Part shown: positions 7,829 to 13,278 of the stretch, one piece after another
Layout of the letters: every line of letters starts with the position of its first letter
Position numbering within the stretch: position 1 is the first letter of the stretch
Origin: JAJFKJ01 sp964443025
Lineage (GTDB): Bacteria > Pseudomonadota > Gammaproteobacteria > JABCZS01
Length of the DNA: 20,736 nucleotides
Assembly (NCBI GenBank): GCA_964443025.1
Contig: CAYUEL010000019.1
Coordinates: 1-20,736 of the forward strand
Direction of reading: 5' to 3'
The notes under the pieces: generated by a model
The model's database searches: none
Seen by the model: only the letters and a program-made list of their open reading frames with translations
Told to the model about the DNA's origin: nothing
Translations under genes and position numbers: made by a program

Positions 7829-8789
7829 ATTTCAACTGATTGAAACTTATTTTCAAGGTTTGTTGCCGGAGTCGCCTACAACGCGATTAGGTATTGGAGA
7901 TGATGCGGCTATTATTCAGCCACTCAGCCATCATGATTTAGTGATAGCGGTTGATACATTGGTTGAAAACCGACATTTTTTTGCAACGGATATACCTGCT
8001 AACATTGCACACAAAGCGCTCGCAGTTAATTTGAGCGATATAGCTGCGATGGGTGCACAACCTATCGGATTTTTATTAGCACTCACGTTACCTGAAATAA
8101 ACACGCATTGGCTAGAAAATTTTTCACAAGGATTAAAAGATTTAGCACAACGGTATCAGCTTTCATTATTAGGCGGTGATACAACCCGAGGACCTTTAAC
8201 CATCAGTATTACAGTGATGGGACAAATACCTGAAGGTCAGGCGTTAAAGCGCGGTGGCGCAAAAGTGGGCGATGGTATTTATGTCAGTGGTACGTTAGGC
8301 GCGGCTGCCATGGTTGTGAAACAACAGTATCACCAACTCAATGTACCTGCTCCTGAATTAGAAGAAGCATTTCAATTGTACCGAATGCCACAACCGCAAA
8401 TCGAGTTAGGATTAGCGTTACGGGGTGTTGCAAGCAGTTGTATTGATATTTCAGATGGTTTGGCACAAGATTGTTTGCATATTTTAAAACAATCCAATGT
8501 GGGTGCAAGCGTGGATGTTGATAAAATACCTGTGCATCCAACCTTGATGCGCAGTTTGCCACGCGAATTAGCACAGAAATTGGCGTTAACCGGTGGGGAT
8601 GATTATCAGCTTTTATTTACGGCGAATGATTTGCATCATGAGCGCATACAGCATATTTCACAAGACTTAAATATAACCCTAACGCGCATTGGTCAGATTA
8701 CACCCGGCCATACATTCATTCTATTAAAACAGGGGGATGAATTAGACTGGGATCTAAAAGGTTATGATCATTTCGAGTCAATTGGTTGA
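7821..8789 (+). CDS. thiL: Thiamine-monophosphate kinase
   Basis: Phosphorylates thiamine monophosphate to thiamine diphosphate, the active cofactor, which Dxs in this same window needs. The 322-residue protein contains GIGDDAAII, VDTLVENRHF, LAVNLSDIAAMGAQP, LLGGDTTRGP, DISDGLAQD and GGDDYQLLFT, all typical of the ATP- and Mg-binding AIR-synthase-like fold. The ATG overlaps the nusB stop. In many gammaproteobacteria pgpA follows thiL; here a strong promoter and an unrelated gene follow instead. Confidence 0.96.
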   Translation: MNEFQLIETYFQGLLPESPTTRLGIGDDAAIIQPLSHHDLVIAVDTLVENRHFFATDIPANIAHKALAVNLSDIAAMGAQPIGFLLALTLPEINTHWLENFSQGLKDLAQRYQLSLLGGDTTRGPLTISITVMGQIPEGQALKRGGAKVGDGIYVSGTLGAAAMVVKQQYHQLNVPAPELEEAFQLYRMPQPQIELGLALRGVASSCIDISDGLAQDCLHILKQSNVGASVDVDKIPVHPTLMRSLPRELAQKLALTGGDDYQLLFTANDLHHERIQHISQDLNITLTRIGQITPGHTFILLKQGDELDWDLKGYDHFESIG

Positions 8790-8792
8790 CGT

Positions 8793-8820
8793 TTGACGGC
8801 AGGGTAACTCAAGCTATAAT
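8793..8820 (+). promoter_or_regulatory. Strong sigma70-type promoter for the cNMP-CPBP gene
   Basis: TTGACG at 8793-8798 and a perfect TATAAT at 8815-8820 are separated by 16 bases. They lie just past the thiL stop, about 70 bases before the next start codon. A second TTGACG at 8786 is too far away (23 bases), and a second TATAAT at 8842-8847 has no fitting -35. Confidence 0.7.
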
Positions 8821-8892
8821 CAAAGTTAGATATCCCATTTTTATAATCTATATAAATAGCTAATACATAGATACCGAATTCAAGGTACAAGT

Positions 8893-10059
8893 ATGCAGGA
8901 AATTCTAACGGCTCAAGCTCGAGAAATCATCCGCAGCAATCCGTTGTTCTCAAATCTAACAGCTGAACAAATGGATGAGCTGTTGGATTTGATGTACGAA
9001 GAAAAAGTGAGTGTGGGTGTTAATATTGTTCAAGAAGGTGAACCGGGCGATACCGTATATATTATTCGTGAGGGTCGCGCCGAAGTATTAAAAGAAGACG
9101 ATAATGGCGAATACCATCATATCGCTATGCTTAAATCAGGAGATGTCATTGGTGAAATTTCCCTGATTGATAGGCGCCCACGTTCAGCCACGGTGCGTGC
9201 AGTTGAAAATACACAATTAATTGGTTTAAGTGTTGAACAATTATATGCACGTTCAAAACCGGAAGTATCACTGGCTAATATATTAAAAGTCAATTTTGCA
9301 ACCACGTTAAGTCATAATATACGCAAATTAAATACACGTGCTGTATCAAAATTAAAAGATCAACTTAAGCGATCACAAAAGCAAATCTTTTTAGGTCATT
9401 ATATATTTGCACTCATGACACTTGTCAGTTTGTACATTCTTTCGATGAGTGTATTTAATGCTGTAGTATCATTAGAACCCAGTACGGCGTATTTATCTAT
9501 TCCAGTTATATTTTTATTTGGTATTGCATTTTATCAGTTGATTTCAAAAAGCGAATTCAACCACAAAATTTTTGGATTAACTCTGGATGGTTGGCGTTAC
9601 AGCGTTATAGATAGTTTATTGCTCAGTATTGGTGTTGTCATACCGGTTATTTTATTGGTTAAATTTTTAACTATTTTACTAGTTCCTGGTATGGAAAATG
9701 CGCCTGTGTTTTTATATGAAGGAATTTTATCTAATTTAGATGAAAGGCAGCGTTTATTGCTAATCATGGCATTTTTCTTTTATGTACCGTTGATTGAATT
9801 TATTGCACGAGGCGTGTGTCAAACTTCATTTATGATGTTCTTAACACATAGAAATCGTCGTTGGCAAGCAATATTGTTAGCCGGCTTATTTTTTAGTTTA
9901 CCCCATGCACATATATCCATTCATTTAGCGCTGTCAACATTTGCACTCAGTTTATTTTGGGGTTGGTTATATACTCGCCATACTACTTTAGTAGGTGTCA
10001 TACTTTCTCATCTTCTTCTTGGGTACTTTGGATTTTTTCTAGTTGGCTTTGACTTTTAA
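8893..10059 (+). CDS. Cyclic-nucleotide-binding domain fused to a CPBP-family membrane domain
   Basis: A 388-residue two-part protein. Residues about 15-120 are a CAP/CRP-type cyclic nucleotide-binding domain, with NIVQEGEPGDTVYIIREG and a phosphate-binding cassette GEISLIDRRPRSATVRA in which E88 and R97 fit the usual cNMP contacts. A charged, helical linker at about 140-165 leads to hydrophobic segments near 168-190, 200-220, 240-265, 287-302, 328-345 and 365-386. The last third resembles CPBP (CAAX/Abi) intramembrane proteases: IEFIARG in place of EExxxRG, F334-S-L-P-H338 for FxxxH, and H373 in LSHLLLG. The first glutamate of motif 1 is Ile and the usual Asn after the last His is Gly, so peptidase activity is doubtful. 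AAGG lies seven bases before the ATG. A cAMP- or cGMP-gated membrane role is inference; the substrate is unknown. Confidence 0.75.
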   Translation: MQEILTAQAREIIRSNPLFSNLTAEQMDELLDLMYEEKVSVGVNIVQEGEPGDTVYIIREGRAEVLKEDDNGEYHHIAMLKSGDVIGEISLIDRRPRSATVRAVENTQLIGLSVEQLYARSKPEVSLANILKVNFATTLSHNIRKLNTRAVSKLKDQLKRSQKQIFLGHYIFALMTLVSLYILSMSVFNAVVSLEPSTAYLSIPVIFLFGIAFYQLISKSEFNHKIFGLTLDGWRYSVIDSLLLSIGVVIPVILLVKFLTILLVPGMENAPVFLYEGILSNLDERQRLLLIMAFFFYVPLIEFIARGVCQTSFMMFLTHRNRRWQAILLAGLFFSLPHAHISIHLALSTFALSLFWGWLYTRHTTLVGVILSHLLLGYFGFFLVGFDF

Positions 10060-10076
10060 TTAGGTTAGACTAGACT
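10049..10076 (+). promoter_or_regulatory. Candidate promoter for the histone gene
   Basis: TTGACT at 10049-10054 and TAGACT at 10071-10076 are 16 bases apart. The -35 lies in the last codons of the preceding gene. The start point would be near 10083, giving a leader of about 30 bases before the ATG at 10113. Four of six -10 bases match consensus. Confidence 0.5.
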
Positions 10077-10112
10077 CAACCGAATAAACGTTAGTCTGCT
10101 CAGGAGAAGGCC

Positions 10113-10304
10113 ATGTCTGATGAAATTTTAATCGTTGTTTCAAAATTAAAAAAATACGTTAAAGATAAATCACAAATGAATACTTCCGGAGGCGTAGCGC
10201 CTGTGTTATCTGAAATGCTGCGTCGTTCGTGCGATAAAGCCATAGCAAAAGCCAAAGCTGAAGGTCGTAAGACAGTGATGGAAAGAGATTTCGATAATAT
10301 TTAA
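10113..10304 (+). CDS. Small bacterial histone-fold protein
   Basis: A 63-residue basic protein that fits a minimal histone fold. A first amphipathic helix is at about 4-18 (EILIVVSKLKKYVKD), a short loop with MNTSGG follows, then a long central helix at about 28-50 (VAPVLSEMLRRSCDKAIAKAKAEG). The turn GRKTVMERDF at 51-60 closely parallels the archaeal histone ending GRKTIKxEDI, with R52-K53-T54 as the loop residues that contact DNA in archaeal histones. It has no tails. Bacterial histones of about this size are known, for example Bd0055 of Bdellovibrio. AGGAGAAGG directly precedes the ATG, suggesting high expression. It has its own likely promoter and is followed by a terminator-like repeat, so it is probably monocistronic. 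It may coat or bend DNA as a nucleoid protein, or act more locally. Confidence 0.75.
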   Translation: MSDEILIVVSKLKKYVKDKSQMNTSGGVAPVLSEMLRRSCDKAIAKAKAEGRKTVMERDFDNI

Positions 10305-10352
10305 TGAACGTTAGTGTTGCCATTTTTTAGCGCCTTTATCGGGCTCGTGCGC

Positions 10353-10477
10353 AAAAAACCCCCGATTCATGCTACGCATGAATCTGCCCCCTTAAAAGGG
10401 GGCGATTTATCTATGTGGTACCCGCCCCCTTTTAAGGGGGCAGCTGAGCATCGAAGATGTGAAGCGGGGGTTTTTTT
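10353..10477. repeat. Pair of inverted palindromic repeats (MITE/REP-like)
   Basis: Two copies of a unit of about 52-55 bases face each other. Each copy runs, from its outer end, AAAAAACCCCCG, a TTCA-containing hairpin segment of about 20 bases, CTG, then the palindrome GCCCCCTTAAAAGGGGGC. Left copy: 10353-10404. Right copy, on the - strand: 10477-10423. The 21 bases at 10384-10404 are the exact reverse complement of 10423-10443, and the outer CCCCCG ends also match. The left copy holds a perfect 9-bp hairpin (GATTCATGC/GCATGAATC, 10364-10384); the right copy keeps only a short CATC/GATG stem. The inner spacer is 18 bases. This two-unit architecture resembles REP/BIME elements or small MITEs. 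No transposase is nearby. Confidence 0.75.
10353..10477. terminator. Probable bidirectional rho-independent terminator within the repeat pair
   Basis: AAAAAACCCCCG at 10353-10364 can pair with CGGGGGTTTTTTT at 10465-10477, closing a long imperfect hairpin with an oligo-T end on the + strand and, by symmetry, on the - strand. It sits 48 bases after the histone stop, so it probably ends that transcript. The strong GC palindromes inside could also stop polymerase or protect the 3' end of the RNA. Confidence 0.5.
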
Positions 10478-10484
10478 GTGAATG

Positions 10485-10493
10485 TGATATAAT
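10485..10493 (+). promoter_or_regulatory. Extended -10 promoter, start point at or next to the ATG
   Basis: TGATATAAT is a perfect extended -10 (TGn plus TATAAT, 10488-10493). The upstream -35 position falls in the repeat's G/T run and does not match consensus. The expected start point, about seven bases downstream, falls at 10500-10501, which is the ATG of the next gene. Confidence 0.55.
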
Positions 10494-10500
10494 CCCTTTT

Positions 10501-10782
10501 ATGTTAAGAAATATCATCTCTATTGTTGTTTCACTCTTCTTTGCTGTTGTAGCATTGGGTTTGCTGGTTGCATTATTTGCCATCGGCCTAGTGGTATTGT
10601 GGTATGTGCTGATCATTGGTTTGGGAATTTGGGTGATACGTCGTTTGTATTACTTCTTCAAAGGTAAACAACCCCCCTCTATCACGGAACAATACACGGT
10701 TTATACGACCCGTTATCGTGAACAGTTTAACCGTCGTTCCGGGCAACAAGGTGGTCGGGTTATCGATCAAGATGACGATTAG
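10501..10782 (+). CDS. Small two-helix membrane protein, probably leaderless
   Basis: A 93-residue protein that I do not recognise. Residues 4-46 are almost entirely hydrophobic, enough for two closely spaced membrane helices (about 4-25 and 27-46) with Arg-Arg after the second. The rest (47-93) is polar, with aromatic residues and a very acidic end (DQDDD). The ATG at 10501 starts the hydrophobic stretch and lies at the expected start point of an extended -10 promoter, with no Shine-Dalgarno. A GTG start at 10459 is possible but lies inside the repeat and gives a less natural N terminus. The stop overlaps the convergent gene by four bases. Function unknown; composition resembles small inner-membrane proteins. 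Confidence 0.65.
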   Translation: MLRNIISIVVSLFFAVVALGLLVALFAIGLVVLWYVLIIGLGIWVIRRLYYFFKGKQPPSITEQYTVYTTRYREQFNRRSGQQGGRVIDQDDD

Positions 10783-11966
10783 CCATTCCTTTTTTTACTA
10801 GGACTGTTATTTTGTGTTAGCAGTTGACTCGTTGTCGAAATAAATTGGCCTGCAAGCGGAGCTTGTCGGGCTACATTATTATTATTGCTTTGTGTTGCTG
10901 AAGAAGCTGATCGTGGTGAGTCTGCGGCGACTGCAGGTGGTTTAATGGAACTTTGTTGTTGAAGAAGCTTCCCAAATTTTGAATAATCTGGCTCGTAATT
11001 ATCACCATTATTCAGATCTCCTAGCACTTGCCGTACAGTGTTTCTTCTAGTAGGGGTCAGTTCTTTCCATGTGTCTTTTGCGTCTTGAATAAACTTATCA
11101 TTATTTTCTTTGGCGCTTTTATAGCAATGAACCAATGTTAATTGCGTTGATTGCTCGAGATCATCACTCGCTTTTCGTTTTTTGCTTGATTGAGTATTGT
11201 TATTATTATTCACTCGCTGAGATTGTGCAGGGGGTTGGGCTGCTGGAATAGCTTGTGACGAATCAATACTTTCATTGCGATTATTGCTATTGCTGCCATT
11301 GTTATTATTCGCTGGTTGTGGTTTAAAAAACTGAGTCAATGGAATTCCGTCGGGTTCTGGATAAAATCCCTCTGGACCATTGTTGCGTACCATGGTTGCA
11401 AGATTGACTTTCTCTTGATCGTGTAAAACAGTGGCAAAAGAGTGTTTTAATTTTTTGTAAAATGGAAGGGTGATATTAATTCCATTGGAAAGCTTGAATT
11501 TTACATCTTTAAAACTTTCTTCGGAATCTTGACGTAATGCCAACGTAGTGACCTTGGCCGTGTCATCAGAATTAAATTCGTGCCATTTCATATGGCTGAT
11601 ATCATGGATATTGGCAGCGGTTAAATGGTCGCATAATAAAACGACATGTTCGCCATCTTGATCAGCAGGAATAGGGCGATTCTTTTGTAGTGCATTCAAT
11701 TCACGAACAAGCATGTTGAGGCCGGGGTTAGTTTGGCCTGGGTTAAGTGCGGCTTTAACCGTAATGCCACCGGGAAGCAATGTATTTAAAGCGTTTGCAA
11801 GGTCTTTTACAAGGGCTTCAATGGCAGCAATGTTATTGTTATGAATAGGACCCTTAAGGGTATCAAGTGCAATATTCCACGCGCTACCAGGTTTTGAAAT
11901 GGTTAATCCCGTGGGAAATTTGGGATCGAGATCTTTTTCACCTAGAACAGGATGATTCTTGGGCAT
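10779..11966 (-). CDS. Asn-rich hypothetical protein with a KKRK nuclear-localisation-like motif (candidate effector)
   Basis: A 395-residue protein I cannot assign to a family. Residues about 1-215 look folded, with mixed helix and strand character (TGLTISKPGSAWNIALDTLKG, HVVLLCDHLTAANIHDISHMKW). Residues 216-262 are low-complexity Asn/Ser/Gln/Pro with runs of four and five Asn. KKRK at 262-265 within SSKKRKASDDLE matches a classical monopartite NLS. Another helical stretch is at about 275-335 (CYKSAKENNDKFIQDAKDTWKEL), then a second low-complexity tail with NNNN at 361-364 and the basic end SPSKKRNG. There is no signal peptide, membrane helix or recognised catalytic motif. This composition is typical of secreted effectors of intracellular bacteria, and the NLS suggests a nuclear target; both are inference. 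It is expressed singly, opposite to the small membrane protein. Confidence 0.7.
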   Translation of the reverse strand: MPKNHPVLGEKDLDPKFPTGLTISKPGSAWNIALDTLKGPIHNNNIAAIEALVKDLANALNTLLPGGITVKAALNPGQTNPGLNMLVRELNALQKNRPIPADQDGEHVVLLCDHLTAANIHDISHMKWHEFNSDDTAKVTTLALRQDSEESFKDVKFKLSNGINITLPFYKKLKHSFATVLHDQEKVNLATMVRNNGPEGFYPEPDGIPLTQFFKPQPANNNNGSNSNNRNESIDSSQAIPAAQPPAQSQRVNNNNNTQSSKKRKASDDLEQSTQLTLVHCYKSAKENNDKFIQDAKDTWKELTPTRRNTVRQVLGDLNNGDNYEPDYSKFGKLLQQQSSIKPPAVAADSPRSASSATQSNNNNVARQAPLAGQFISTTSQLLTQNNSPSKKRNG

Positions 11967-12048
11967 AATACAGCTACCCTAAAACACATCCTTGTACAAC
12001 TACATATAAGATACGACTTCCTGTGTACCCTACAACCTCAAGATTTAG

Positions 12049-12077
12049 ATAATACACAATAAGTTTTATTTATGCAA
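12049..12077 (-). promoter_or_regulatory. Candidate promoter for the Asn-rich protein gene
   Basis: On the - strand, TTGCAT (12077-12072) and TATTAT (12054-12049) are 17 bases apart. The start point would be near 12042, giving a leader of about 75 bases to the ATG at 11966. The -10 is good and the -35 matches only its TTG. The surrounding 11967-12097 gap is very AT-rich and shows no terminator after folE2, so read-through from that operon is possible too. Confidence 0.4.
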
Positions 12078-12097
12078 TATCAAATATTATAATTTTC

Positions 12098-12892
12098 TCA
12101 TAAACTAATTTCGGCATAAGCTGAATGATTATGAATAGACTCGAAGTTTTCTGAAGCAACACGAAAATGCTTGATGCGTTTATCTTGCTTAAGAACCGAA
12201 GCGATATCACGAACCGTATCCTCGACAAACTTAGGATTCTCATAAGCCCGTTCTGTCACAAACTTTTCGTCCTCACGTTTAAGCATTCCGTAAAGTTCGC
12301 AAGAAGCATTTTTCTCGGCAATTTCAATTAAATCTTCAATGGGTAAACTGGCGGCTAATTCCACATTAACGGTAATGTGGGAACGTTGATTGTGCGCGCC
12401 GTATTCGGAAATAGCTTTCGAGCAGGGACACAAGCTCGTAACAGGGACAACCACGCCTAAATGAACTTTCGCACACTCTTTATGCCATTCGCCAGACAGG
12501 GTAACTTCGTAATCCAATAAGCTTTCGACTTTGGATACAGGGGCCTTTTTGTTAATGAAGAAGGGGAATGTAAGCGTGATATAACCGCTATCAGCATCAA
12601 GCTTGTCGGTCATTTCTTGCAATAACCATGAGAAATTTTTAAGATCAAGAGGTTTAGTTTGTTTTTGTAATAGATCGACAAAGCGAGACATGTGCGTGCC
12701 TCTGTATTGAGGCGCCAAATTTACAAGCATATCCAGCGTGGCAATGGTTGCTTGAGGAATACCGGTACGTGTAGGTACTAGCATTGGATGCTTTAAAGCT
12801 TTAATACCGACTTTATCAATGGCAATTTCCCTGTCGGCAACGTGACTTTGCAGATCAACAATTCCTGTTTTTTTTAACGTGAGAGAATCCAT
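12098..12892 (-). CDS. folE2: GTP cyclohydrolase FolE2 (type IB)
   Basis: Converts GTP to dihydroneopterin triphosphate, the precursor of folate and, through QueD, of queuosine. The 264-residue protein belongs to the GCYH-IB family, which is unrelated in sequence to zinc-dependent FolE. Diagnostic stretches are the N-terminal DREIAIDKVGIKALKHP, TRTGIPQATIATLDM, RGTHMSRFV and the catalytic-Cys region SLCPCSKAISEYGAHNQRSH (C155 and C157). AAGGAG lies seven bases before ATG 12892 and four before ATG 12895; I chose 12892 by spacing. Both overlap the queD stop. FolE2 enzymes are often made when zinc is scarce, but no Zur site was seen. Confidence 0.94.
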   Translation of the reverse strand: MDSLTLKKTGIVDLQSHVADREIAIDKVGIKALKHPMLVPTRTGIPQATIATLDMLVNLAPQYRGTHMSRFVDLLQKQTKPLDLKNFSWLLQEMTDKLDADSGYITLTFPFFINKKAPVSKVESLLDYEVTLSGEWHKECAKVHLGVVVPVTSLCPCSKAISEYGAHNQRSHITVNVELAASLPIEDLIEIAEKNASCELYGMLKREDEKFVTERAYENPKFVEDTVRDIASVLKQDKRIKHFRVASENFESIHNHSAYAEISL

Positions 12893-13278
12893 CATGCGGC
12901 TCCTTCGCTGTAACATACCCGGGAACGATCCGTTTCCCATAGTGTAATGGATTTTAATGTGACTTGTTTCGTATTAATAACCGCAGCAATTTCACTAAAC
13001 AGCCATTTTGCCACATTTTCTGCTGTTGGAGAGATGTTTTTAAAAAAAGGTAAATCATTGAGATGGTAATGATCGACTTTTTCTACAGTTCGTTTAGCAG
13101 CATCCTTCACATGTTGAAAATCAATGGCCATGCCTAATGTATCCAATTCTTTTGCAACAACACTTACTTCTACTTTCCAATTATGACCATGCAAACGTCC
13201 GCATTTACCGGGATGACCAGGAATGATATGGGAAGCAGCAAAATCAGTGCTCGTTGTTAATGTGTACAGTGCGTTCAT
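12892..13278 (-). CDS. queD: 6-carboxy-5,6,7,8-tetrahydropterin synthase QueD
   Basis: Converts dihydroneopterin triphosphate to 6-carboxytetrahydropterin, the first committed step towards the queuosine precursor preQ0. The 128-residue protein has the zinc ligands H17 (AASH), H30 and H32, with catalytic C26 in CGRLHGHNW, plus PTAENVAKW and the C-terminal WETDRS glutamate region. The start lies 35 bases inside the end of dxs and has no visible Shine-Dalgarno, so it is probably translationally coupled. FolE2, which makes its substrate, follows directly with an overlapping start. Other members of the PTPS family (sepiapterin-type) are less likely given CxxxHGH. Confidence 0.93.
   Translation of the reverse strand: MNALYTLTTSTDFAASHIIPGHPGKCGRLHGHNWKVEVSVVAKELDTLGMAIDFQHVKDAAKRTVEKVDHYHLNDLPFFKNISPTAENVAKWLFSEIAAVINTKQVTLKSITLWETDRSRVCYSEGAA

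Noticed and set aside
10353..10477. CRISPR array
   Set aside because: There are only two units, in inverted orientation, with internal palindromes and an 18-base spacer.
10459..10500. GTG start giving a 107-residue version of the small membrane protein
   Set aside because: It starts inside the repeat, lacks a ribosome site, and the promoter lies downstream of it.
11930..11966. Signal peptide or membrane anchor at the start of the Asn-rich protein
   Set aside because: The N terminus (MPKNHPVLGEKDLDPKF) is polar and has no hydrophobic core.
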